DNA from: Ampelocalamus luodianensis
Taxonomy: Eukaryota; Streptophyta; Magnoliopsida; Poales; Poaceae
Direction of reading: 5' to 3'
Length of the DNA stretch: 64,000 nt
Assembly (NCBI GenBank): GCA_036346255.1
Contig: CM070635.1
Span: 47,519,715-47,583,714 of the forward strand
Notes under the pieces: model-generated
Databases searched by the model: none
The model's input: the letters and a program-made list of their open reading frames with translations, nothing else
Told to the model about the DNA's origin: nothing
Made by a program: the position numbers and the translations under genes
In this document: positions 10,291-20,554 of the stretch, one piece after another
Numbering within the stretch: the first letter of the stretch is position 1
Layout: each line of letters opens with the position of its first letter

Positions 10291-13200
10291 ATGGACACGG
10301 AGAGCGGAGAAGCAGCTCAAGTGCCCCTGCTCCATCACCCCCACCAGGTAGGTCTCCTGCAGCTGCAGCTGCGATCCAATCCGATCTAAATATCTAATCA
10401 CCGATTGTAGATCTGTAGTACTTCACCTCCTACCATACATGAGATGATGCGATTATTATTATGTCTTCTTCCTTCAGCTACTACTGCTTGCTTTTTTCAT
10501 GTTCTTCTTCCCTGGCTAGCTTATTATACTGTCACGGGAGCCCGTTTACTTCATATACCACTTAAATATACTCCAATAATGATTATAAGATACTCAAAGT
10601 GAGTTTTATGATTTTTTAAAAATTAAAATCCACTTTTTATAGTAAAATTTGTATATATACTTTTTATATGAAAAAGTGTATATAGAAAAAAAGGCTCAAG
10701 TGAATTTTCTTCAATCAAATCAAAATTGCATTGGAGTATCTTATCATTGATATTTAAATATACCGAAAGTGATAACAAGTATAATATATATAGTTGTTGC
10801 ATCCAAGAAAGATTGACTGAGATTCACAATCAAATTAATTTGTACTAGTAAAAGGCTAGGCTATTACTGATTTCCTTCAATCATATATCCTACACCAAAC
10901 AAATTAGCTATTGATATGCACTCCTGCTGCTCCTCTTAACAGTATTATTGAAACAAAATCTCATTTCCTCACAATCCATATTTCTTTCCCTCGTTTCAAC
11001 TTCACAGCATGGTGACTGTAACTTGATTTTTCTTCTTCTTTTCTCCCTACAGGTTTCCTCATCAAATCAGTACTATAACAAACCCTTCAACTGGAAGGCT
11101 CCTGCTATTATTTTGGGTACATCTCATCTCATGGACGCAAACACAACCATGTTATTTATGGGCACTATAGCTTCCAAGTTCTTGCAACAAACTACCATTT
11201 TCCTTTTCTATCAACCTTACCTGCTGCTGTAACCAGTAACCACTTGTCCTCCTTTGCACTTACTGTAGCCTTTGAATTCCTGGAGAGCATTGCTTACTCT
11301 GGTATTGCCCTGAACCTGGTCGTATATCTTGGAACGGTCCTCCATGGAAGTACTGCGTCAAATGCTGCAAATGTGGATACATGGAACGGCACCACATTTC
11401 TTACACCCATTCTTGGAGCCTTTCTTGCTGATACATACTGGGGAAAGTACAAGACCATTGCTATCTCTATAATATTCTATGTTACTGTAAGTGTAGGCAT
11501 TGTATACTTCACATACCCCACATATGTGACAGTTTTTTATGTTTGTAATTTATGGTGTTTGTTAACTCCTCGTATTATGTCCACAAATAGGGGTTGCTCA
11601 TCATTACAGCCTCTGCAGTCATTCCATCATTACGACCCGCCTCATGTGAAGGAACTTCTTGCCCTCCTGCAACAGGGTTTCAGTATTTTGTGTTCTTTGC
11701 TTCATTGTACCTTGTTTCAGTTGGGACTGGGGGGGTCAAATCAGCTTTACTTCCCTTTGGAGCTGACCAATATAATGATTCGAACCTTGAAGAAAGTAAA
11801 AAGAAGCAAGCGTTCTTTAGTTGGTTCTTCATTGCTATCAACCTTGGAGTCTTCATCTCGGGCACTGTTGTTGTTTGGATTCAGCAAAATGTTGCTTGGT
11901 CTCTTGGATTTGGCATCTCCTCAATATGCCTTATTATTGCCACAGTTGCCTTTTTGGTAGGAACACCAACCTACAGGGTTCAACTTCCTAGTGGAAGCCC
12001 ACTGAAAAGTGTTATAATGGTGTTTATTGCATCTCTTAAGAAGAGAAAAGTGGAGGTTCATGCTGATAGCGCACACTTGTTTGAAGGGGATGAAACTGAC
12101 TTAAGCAAATTAGCACACACCGATGGATTCAGGTATGTTTATTACTTTATCTCTATACTGGAATTGGAATCGAAAGCTGCTAGCTTGTCATAATGGGACA
12201 AGCTAGCTTAAATTTGTTTGATTGACCAAGGGAAATTCAGCTTATATTTGTTCTGGAGTTTGTTTGTCATTACCTACGAAGAGACATTTGGAAGATAACA
12301 AGGGATCTAATCTCACTCCTATAATATGTGTACAGTTCACCAGCTCTGTAATTACTTGGATTAGGAAACTAAATACGATGAAAAAAACTCAATTCTTTAT
12401 TGTCTTTTTGAGTAATATGATATGGGCACAAAATACTAATCTCAACCTAGGCGCAAAGTTCATTACTCTTGCACAGAAATTTCTCTCGCAAGAAAAAAAA
12501 AGAAATCGGCAGCGTTCTATACCTTTTTAAAAGAAATTCTGATATGGTTGGTGCTATTGGAAAATTTGGTCTGTGCATCAAAAGGTTGCCTTGCAAGCAA
12601 ACACTCTCATGTAGACATGTGGTCTTGATTTGTTCACCTGAAACTTAACAAACAGAAGTGAAACCCAACTGTTTCTCATAGAGAGCACAATTTGAAGTCC
12701 TTTGTTGTTACCTTTTGGTTGAAAATATGTTGAACACTTTCGACATTTGAACTCATTCAGGTGCTTAGATAAGGCTGCTGTAGTTTTAGTGGACCAAGAG
12801 ATAAAGGATTGTCATCGTCCATGGCTACTGTGTACGGTAACTCAGGTGGAGGAAGTGAAGATTCTACTTCGGATGCTTCCAATATGGGTCACTAGTGTCT
12901 TCTACGCAGCTTCAATGTGCCAAACAGCTACCACTTTCGTCCAACAGGGGAACGCAATGAACACCAAGATTGGATCCTTCTCTGTCCCTGCCGCTTCTCT
13001 GAACTCTGCTGAGGTAATCTTTATGATGATTTGGGTTGCCTTCCAGGATAGCATTGTGATCCCAATAGCCAGAAGATACACTGGAAATGTTGCAGGGCTG
13101 ACACAGCTGCAGCGGATGGGTGTCGGCCGGTTTTTAGCGATCCCATCATTGGCAACGGCTGCACTGGTTGAAATGTGGAGATTGCGCAGCATCAAGGCTG

Positions 13201-13562
13201 GCTACAATCTAAGCATAGCGTGGCAACTCCCCCAGTTTGTGATTCTGGCCTGCTCCGATGTATTCTGTGGCATAGCGCAGCTTGAGTTCTTCTACTCGGA
13301 GGCCCCTGTATCAATGCGGAGCTTGTGCTCAGCATTCTCATTCCTTGCAATGTCATTGGGCTACTACGTGAACTCGCTCATAATCTCGCTCATCGCTGTT
13401 CTAACCAAGAGCGGGGGTGGGAAGGGGTGGATTCCTGCTGATCTGAATGATGGCCATCTGGACTACTACTTTTGGTTGTGGACGGGGATTAGTGCCGTGA
13501 ACTTTGTTGTGTATACAGCATTTGCAAAGAATTATACAGTCAAGAAAGCCGCCCCCCAGTAA
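10291..13562 (+). CDS. NRT1/PTR family (NPF) proton-coupled transporter
   Basis: A plasma- or vacuolar-membrane carrier of the major facilitator superfamily; family substrates include nitrate, peptides and hormones. Five exons join 10291-10347, 11053-11116, 11269-11486, 11591-12132 and 12761-13562, all with GT/AG borders and matching phases, giving 560 residues. Characteristic stretches are NWKAPAIIL, NAANVDTWNGTTFLTPILGA, FLADTYWGKYKTIAIS, the signature SVGTGGVKSALLPFGADQ in helix 5 and TQLQRMGVGRF in the C-terminal half. Hydrophobic segments fit the usual 12 helices with the central loop around the exon 4/5 border. The TM1 motif normally written ExxE(K/R) reads EFLES (residues 43-47), losing the basic residue. 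The subfamily (5- or 8-like) is uncertain. A Copia element begins 112 bp after the stop codon, probably within the 3' untranslated region. Confidence 0.92.
10558..10776. mobile_element. Possible MITE (foldback) in NPF intron 1
   Basis: An AT-rich 0.2 kb stretch has imperfect inverted ends, AATAATGATTATAAGATACTC near 10575-10595 against its near complement GAGTATCTTATCATTG at 10734-10749. The middle is a smaller hairpin (TATACTTTTT / AAAAAGTGTATA). No clear target duplication was found, so the class is open. Confidence 0.35.
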
Positions 13563-13674
13563 ATAAGCCTGCCGTCGCAGCTGGCTTAATAAGCTCTCCC
13601 TGTTTGCATATTAAGCTTTATATATCATGTTGTAGTCTACTACTACAAATGAAAACCAATTTTATTAATTGTGG

Positions 13675-13793
13675 TGTTGGAGAGTTCGTGTTAGATCTAA
13701 ATAATGAGTTGTATTAGAGTTGGACTCTACTTTGAGACTATAAATAAAGGTGTGGGATCCTACGGAGACACACATTATTCCGAAAAAACTACA
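13675..13793 (+). repeat. 5' LTR of the short-LTR Copia element
   Basis: It starts TGTTGGAGAG, ends ACTACA, and contains a TATAAATAAAG block near 13739-13749 that is a likely TATA box. It matches 18948-19068. Confidence 0.92.
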
Positions 13794-13804
13794 TGGTATC
13801 AGAG
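13794..13804 (+). other. Primer-binding site (initiator tRNA-Met type)
   Basis: TGGTATCAGAG, complementary to the 3' end of plant initiator tRNA-Met, abuts the 5' LTR without a gap. Confidence 0.88.
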
Positions 13805-14395
13805 TCAAACCAACCACCCAACCCTAACCCTAACTGTACTCACCTCGGTTCCAATCCCCCGCCGTTGCCGCCGTTCAACTCGAGGTCGTCTCGTGCCCAT
13901 GCAGCCACTAGCCGCCGCTGCCGCGCATTGCGGGAAGCCGCGCGAACGCGCGCAATCTGCGAGCCATCGCCGTCGCTCGGGTCGTCGTCGCCGGGCGTCG
14001 CCGCCGCGCGTGAGCACGTGGGTCGTCGCGCCGCTTCGGGCGGCCTTCATTGCTGGGCCGTTGCTTGGGCCAGCGGTAGAGGAGAAGAGAGGAGATCTGA
14101 CGTGGTCACTTCGGGGAAGAAGAAGAAGCGCTCGGGTTCGCTTGGGAGAAGCGCTCTCGGGAGGAAGAAGCAAAAAGGGTGTCGGCAGAGGAAGGAAAAG
14201 GAGGAGATTGAAGACAGAAAAAAGGAAAGGTTATGTTAATTTTATATATGTTGCGGATCTGTATGTTTTTTGATAATTGTGAAGGCAGTCATCGAGGTTC
14301 GACACAACGTTGATGCGTGAAGAATTGCCGTGATCGTGAGAGATATGCGTGGCATATCTTCGTAGTGATTTGCATTGCTCCAGTTGTTTAAGAAG

Positions 14396-17300
14396 ATGAC
14401 TCATGAGGAGATTGAGGCTGCGAGGAAGGAGGAGGAAGAAGCCGCAATGAGGGCGGTAGAAGAGGGAAGAAAGGCAGTTGTTGAGACTACTTCCTCGCTA
14501 GTAACTCAAGGTGACATGAGAAACATGTTACAAGGCCTCTTTGCGACAGGTATGATAGGTTCGAGGGTTGGTGTAGGGTCATCTGACTTAAAATTGGAGC
14601 TAATGCCGAATGATATAAAATTGGAAGGAAGTAAAAATTACCTGAGTTGGTCTAGAAGGGCTCAGCTAATTCTGAGGACGAAGGGGGTGGAGCACTACAT
14701 GCGGGAGACTTGCGTTGAGCCTGTAGACAAGGCGAGCATGGATTGGAGGATGTGGAACACCACCAACTCTGTGGTGGTAGCTTGGTTGCTAACCGATGTC
14801 TCCATCCATCGCTCGAATGGTGGAGATGATGCAGAGTGCACCGGCGATGTGGAAGACGTTGAGCAACATGTACTCTGGGGCAGGAAATGTGATGATAATG
14901 GTGGAGGTCCAAGGCAAGGTGGAGGCCATGAAACAGGAGGAGAACACTGTCCAGGAGTATGCTAGTGAACTGCAGCAACTGTGGGCAGATTTAGATCACT
15001 ATGATCCATTGCAGTTAACATGTGCTAATGATATTGAGGCTGGTAGAGTGTGGCTGCAACGCAGACGGGTTACACACTTTCTAAAAGGACTAAACCCGAA
15101 GTTTGAGAGTCGAAGGGCTGCCATGTTTCACTTGGCAAACTTGCCTACTATGGAGGAGGCTATTTCGGCAATGGTGCAGGAGGAGGTTCGACTACGAGTA
15201 ATGGGGATAACAACCCGATTCGATCCGCATATGCCATACCAGATGGTAGGGAGTGCTACAACTGTGGGATAAAAGGACATCTGAGCCGTGCTTGTCCTTC
15301 TCCACAGTATGGAGGTCGGGGTCGTGGTGATCATGGAGGCCGAGTTGGAGATTATCGAGACCGAGGTGGAGATCGTGGTGGTCATGGAGATGGGGTCGAG
15401 GAAGGAGCCGCGCTGGTCCCAGAGCTAATATGGCCCTGACAGAGGAGATCACGTCTGTTACTCTGACAGGCGATCAAGCTATGCAATGGGAGAAGTGGCA
15501 GCAAGGAAAGGCATTGGAGGAGACTTCTCATGATTCCACCTCCTTTGATCACTTTCCAAATTACGCCCACGTGGGCAAAGGTACTCAGGCACATGCCCTT
15601 GCATCCACATATAAGCACTCTCATATTGATTGGATCATAGATTCAGGGGCATCCAAGCATGTCATGGGTTCTCTTAGTGCTTTTGCATCTTACACCCCAT
15701 ATACTCATTCTGAAACTGTCCAAATAGCTGATGGGACCTCTCAGCTTATTCAGGGTGTAGGATCTGTAGAGTGCACACCATCTATTGCTTTGTCCTCCGT
15801 CTTGCATGTTCCCTCCTTTCCAGTCAACCTTCTTTCAGTCAGTTCTATCATTGATCAATTCAAATGCACTATCACATTTGATGAGGATTCGTGTTTGTTC
15901 CAGGAGAAGAGAACTGGGAAGAGGATTGGGACTGGAGTAAGGCGTAATGGGCTATGGTACATTGATCAGGTTGATGCGGCATTGGCTGTGGCTGTAGGAG
16001 GACTCGAGAGAGAAGTTTTGTTACATCATCGTCGCTTAGGACATCTATCATTTGAGAGTTTAAGTCAGTTATACCCTGATTTGTTCAAAAGGGTAGACAA
16101 GAGTAAATTTGTGTGTGATGCTTGTGAGTTTGGAAAGCATACATGGTCTACATATAGTAGTATTGGTCTTCGAAGTTATGAACCTTTTATCTTAATACAT
16201 TCGGATGTTTGGGGTCCGTGCTCAGTTACTTCTGTGAGTGGTTTTAAGTGGTTTGTCACATTTATTGATTGTTATACTCGTATGACTTGGATTTATATGA
16301 TGAAGCACAAGAACGAAGTCCTTCGGTGTTTTTAGGACTTCCATAGGCTGGTTGCTACCCAGTTTGACGCAAAGGTTCGGATTCTTCGATCAGATAATGG
16401 AACTGAGTATGTTAATAAGGAGTTTGCAGCGTATCTCTTAAAGAGGGATACTTCATCAGACTACTTGTCTAGGAACCCCACCTCAGAATGGAGTGGCTGA
16501 AAGGAAGAATCAACATTTGTTGGAGGTAGCACGTTCACTCATGTTTCAGATGAATGTGCCAAAGGGATTGTGGAGCGAGGCAATAATGACGGCAGTGTAT
16601 CTCATCAATCGCATGCCATCTCGAATACTTGGGATGAGATCTCCAGCTGAACTTCTTTTGGGTCAACGGGAGTTCAAGGTGCCTCCCAAGGTGTTTGGTT
16701 GTGTGTGTTTTGTACGAGACCACCGACCATCGGTTGGCAAGTTGGATCCACAGGCATTGAAATGTATCTTTATAGGCTATTCATCGAGCCAGAAGGGCTA
16801 TAAATGCTGGAACCCAGTTGAACGAAGGTTGTTCGTGAGTATGGATGTGACATTTCGGGAGTTTGAGCTTTACTACATGAGTTGAGGTACTCTTGATCAG
16901 TGTTTGGAACTCTCTCCTATCATCGAGGGTGACAGTCGAGAGGGGGAGAACAAGGAGAGTCAACGAGAAGAAAAAGTTATTATGGGAACAATTCCGTGCC
17001 AAACCTAACGGAATATGCGAGAGATGTCCTAGCCCCAAAAGAATTGAAGGTTTATCAGCGACGGCGCTTTGGGAAACAGGGGGAGAAGCAGAGAGACAAG
17101 CAGTTAGCACCTGAGCCACCAACAAAGACAACTGAGCGGCTTTACGAGCAGCCCGGCCTTGACACTTTCGAAGCAGTGGCCTTGCGGTTGATCCAGTCCC
17201 AAATCCCTCCTCGGATCTCTCTCCATCAAGTTCCTTGCCTCCCCTTGGGGCGAGTGGTAATGTTCATTCTAATCACTCTCATTTAGAATTACCACTTGCA

Positions 17301-18940
17301 CAACGTAGGGAAACTAGAGCTAATGCTGGAAAGCCTCCAGTTCGGTACGGCTTTGAGCATGACATTGCAAACTTCATCTCATATTCCCATATCTCACCTG
17401 CATACAAAGCATTCATTGCATCTCTTCAGACAGTGCATGTTCCAAAGGATTGACGAGCTGCTAAGAAGGATCCTAAGTGGACGGATGCCATGAAGGAGGA
17501 ACTTAGTGCACTTCAGAAGAACAAGACATGGGATCTTGTTTCACTTCCAGCGGGAAAAAAAGACAGTAGGATGCAAATGAGTGTTTACAATTAAGCAAAC
17601 TCCTGAAGGCAAGGTAGAAAGATATAAGACACGGTTGGTTGTAAAAGGTTATAGTCAAACATATGGGATAGACTATGATGAGACCTTTGCACCAGTGGCG
17701 AAGATGAGCATGGTAAGAACGTTGATCTCCTGTGCAACTAACTTTGGATGGCCCTTACATCAGTTGAATGTGAAGAATGCTTTTTCTAAATGGTGATTTA
17801 CAAGAGGAGGTATACATGGAGGTTCCTCTAAGGTTTGAGAACAGGCAGACTGAGAGGAAGGTGTGTAGACTCAAGAAGTCTTTATACGGTCTGAATCAAT
17901 CTCCAAGGACGTGGTTTGATAGATTCAGGCGTGCAGTTTGTAGTATGGGCTATTCTCAGTGCAATGGAGATCATACTGTGTTTTATAGGCATAGAGGATC
18001 ACATATTACTATATTGGCCGTCTATGTTGATGATATTGTGATTACTGGAGACGATGCTGAGGAAATCAAGTCCTTGAAGAAAAAATTGGGAGAGACATTT
18101 GAGGTGAAAGATCTTGGACCTCTTCGATACTTTCTTGGGATTGAGATTGCCCGTTCTTCGAATGGTATAGTTCTCTCTCAGAGAAAGTATGTCCTTGATC
18201 TGCTGGCAGAAACAAGTATGCTTGAGTGTCGCCCTATTGCTTCACCTATTGATAGGAATCACAAGCTATGTGCTGAGTCGGGAGATCTAGTTGACAAGGA
18301 AGCTTATCAAAGGCTTGTTGGGCGTCTCATCTATTTATGCCATACAAGACCTGATATTTCATATGTAGTGAGTGTGGTTAGTCGATATATGCATGATCCC
18401 AGAACAGGACACATGGATGTTGTCTATCGAATCCTGCGGTATTTGAATCAACATCTGAATATGGAAGGGTATTGCGATGCTGATTGGGCGAGCAGTGTGG
18501 ATGACAGGAGATCCACCTCTGGATATTGCATTTTTGTGGGAGGTAACCTTGTGTCATGGAGAAGCAAGAAGCAGGAGGTTGTGGCTCGGTCTACTGCAGA
18601 AGCAAAGTACAGAGCAATGGTGTTGAGTGTGAGTGAAATGATATGGATGAAGGGGTTATTGTCCGAGCTTCGAATATGGAGGAATAATCTCTTGGTGTTG
18701 CATTGTGATAATAAATCTGCAATCAACATTGCTAACAACCCAGTTCAGCATGATCGTACCAAACACGTTGAGATTGACAGGTTTTTCATTAAGGAAAAGC
18801 TTGATGGCAGAATATTGAAATTAGAGTATGTCAAGTCTGGTGAACAGTTAGCTGACTGTTTTACTAAAAGGTTAGGTCCTAGTGAGGGTGCTACAATATG
18901 TAACAAGATGAGTATGATTGATATCTTCAGCCCATCTTGA
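14396..18940 (+). pseudogene. Copia gag-pol polyprotein, broken
   Basis: The frame begins at ATG 14396 with a Glu-rich N-terminus and the gag motif KLEGSKNYLSWSRRAQLIL. A CCHC knuckle (CYNCGIKGHLSRAC, 15254-15295), protease active site DSGA (15640), GAG-pre-integrase LLHHRRLGHLSFESL and integrase core (HSDVWGP, then the GVAERKNQ motif near 16490) follow. RT carries VYVDDIVIT with YVDD at 18023-18034, and RNase H has GYCDADWAS, STAEAKYRAM and LHCDNKSA, ending at 18940. Breaks: a one-base shift near 14800, further shifts near 15290, a TAG at 16333-16335, another shift near 16480, a degenerate stretch 16886-17580 and a shift near 17790. The protein cannot be made as one piece, but catalytic residues of RT and RNase H survive. 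Confidence 0.88.
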
Positions 18941-18947
18941 GGGGGAG

Positions 18948-19068
18948 TGTTGGAGAGTTCGTGTTAGATCTAAATAATGAGTTGTATTAGAGTTAGACTC
19001 TACTTTGAGACTATAAAAATAAAGGGTGTGGGATCCTACGGGAGACACATTATTCCGAAAAAACTACA
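18948..19068 (+). repeat. 3' LTR of the short-LTR Copia element
   Basis: The 121-bp partner of 13675-13793 follows the purine tract GAGGGGGAG and is followed by the target duplication TGTGG. Confidence 0.92.
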
Positions 19069-19073
19069 TGTGG

Positions 19074-19980
19074 TGTAACTAAATGTAACCAAAATCCCAT
19101 CCTTTCTGTTCTTTTTTACACAAGTATGCCTGGACTAGAATGGTTCGTTCATTCCCCTACCAGTTTCTTCAGCTGATGATATTGCAACCCTTATAACTAC
19201 TCTTATCTGCCAAAATCATGTAGCAGTAACATGCAATGGAATGATCTGTTCAATCCGCATGCTATTGTGATCCAGTCAGATGCAAACAATGATGTTGGGA
19301 TCGGTTCATTCAGTGAGGTTACTACCTGGGTTGTTTGCATTTGTGGTTTGTTCGTCTTCATGGTGGATAGCTGTACTTCATTATATATGCTGTTTATTAG
19401 TAGTATTTGTTGGAAGTCATATGGCTCAAGAAATCGCTTCTTCCAGAATACCAAGTAGCCAACTTGTTGGTAGTAGTAACGTGACCTGCCGCAATAGTAT
19501 AGTATAATATAGTATAGACTTGTTGTGGATGTAGATAGACGCAAGACTCGGTGATTGCCTGCTAGTTTTAGCTGATCGAGCGAATAATACGGGCTAATTA
19601 ATTAGTTTATGTGCAGTTGACCAGAAGTAGAGTCAGTATTATACTAGCGGTGCTGAATTCATGATCCTCGTGGCTACCAATGTTACTCGATGCTACTAGT
19701 GGACTGCTCCCTCCAGCCAAAGCCGTTTTGGACATCAACATAAATATGGTCTTTAAAATGTAACTTTAATGCCTTGTTTTTATTGTAATATATCACGTGT
19801 GTTATTTTTATGTGTCTAATATGAATATTCAAAAAGATATTGATAAACAAAGTTTATAAAGTTTATCTGCATGTAACTTAAAACAACTCCTTTTTTTGAC
19901 CGGCAGTGGTATCCTTTTAAAGTAAAGGGCACATAAAATCCATCAATCTGCGCCGGCCAGTAACAACCGGTGCAGAGAGA
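19074..19980. other. Gene-free stretch, possibly displaced NPF 3' flank
   Basis: This is the DNA that adjoined the NPF 3' end before the Copia insertion. No coding sequence is recognised. A CTCCCTCCAGCCAAAG block near 19708 resembles one end of a Stowaway-type MITE, but no partner end was found. Confidence 0.4.
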
Positions 19981-19982
19981 TA

Positions 19983-20233
19983 CTCCCTTCATTCTTTTTT
20001 ACTTGACTTTCTAAAATCTGTGCCGTCAAACTTTCTGACTGACAATAAGTTTAAAACTATCTAGATGGGCTATATGAAAATTATATAATTAGATTTGTTG
20101 TTAAAAATACTTTTATAATATTATAATTATATTAATACATCTTAATGTAAAGCTATAAAAAGTAACGTTCAAAGTCGCATCTCAGATGCCATAAAAAATA
20201 AAAAAATAAGTTAGGTAAAAAGAACGGAGAGAG
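19983..20233. mobile_element. Stowaway-like MITE (Tc1/mariner type)
   Basis: A 251-bp AT-rich element has inverted ends CTCCCTTCATTCTTTTTTAC on the left and AAAAAGAACGGAGAGAG on the right, flanked by TA at 19981-19982 and 20234-20235. CTCCCT ends and a TA target are the hallmarks of plant Stowaway elements. It has no coding capacity. Confidence 0.8.
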
Positions 20234-20235
20234 TA

Positions 20236-20554
20236 CTACATGGGCATGAATAGCTAAACACTCTTGCATTGAGGGGAGGGGCCAAATATGTTTGGTGTTC
20301 AGTGTTCAGTCAAGTCTTTGGCTGGATTGACATGTTTTCTTTAGCTGGATTGACATGTTTTCTTAACTAATAAAAGGAGTTTACCCTCATGCAACGGGAG
20401 GATCATCCCACCACTACGTACGTAAAAAAGCCAACGAAACCCCCACGCACATTGAGACCATCGTGTCAGCCACGATGCGTCCCTAACGCGGCCGCTCCTC
20501 GCATATGCACTATCCTTGTTCCCCGTGCTCACCGTATTTCCCCAAGGGCGCCAC
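20236..20554. other. Unassigned stretch with a 23-bp tandem repeat
   Basis: Two adjacent copies of a 23-bp unit starting GCTGGATTGACATG lie at 20321-20343 and 20344-20366. The rest, GC-rich after 20400, may be the left part of the Tekay-like LTR seen from 24689 onward, but no TG start or duplication could be found. Confidence 0.35.

Larger units (their letters stand above)
13675..19068 (+). mobile_element. Copia LTR retrotransposon with ~120 bp LTRs, complete but decayed
   Basis: The 5' LTR is 13675-13793 (119 bp), the 3' LTR 18948-19068 (121 bp); both start TGTTGGAGAG and end ACTACA. A perfect duplication TGTGG flanks the element (13670-13674, 19069-19073). The primer-binding site TGGTATCAGAG follows the 5' LTR directly, and a purine tract GAGGGGGAG precedes the 3' LTR. 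The LTRs differ at about five or six places, so the insertion is not recent. Internal order is gag, protease, integrase, RT, RNase H, typical of Copia. LTRs this short are unusual for plants. About 600 bp of GC-rich leader lies between PBS and gag. It sits in the 3' flank of the NPF gene, same strand. Confidence 0.93.

Noticed and set aside
10948..11232. 94-codon open frame upstream of NPF exon 3
   Set aside because: It covers intron 1, exon 2 and intron 2; only 11053-11116 is coding by splice phase.
13794..13804. tRNA gene fragment (also 26687, 57144)
   Set aside because: These are primer-binding sites next to LTR ends; no cloverleaf is present.
13815..13832. AACCCTAACCCTAACT, telomere-like
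   Set aside because: Only two and a half units of CCCTAA, not the plant CCCTAAA repeat, and inside a Copia leader.
13704..14273. Open frames of 122-189 codons after the 5' LTR of the Copia element
   Set aside because: They start inside the LTR, cross the primer-binding site and are GC-rich leader sequence without domain character.
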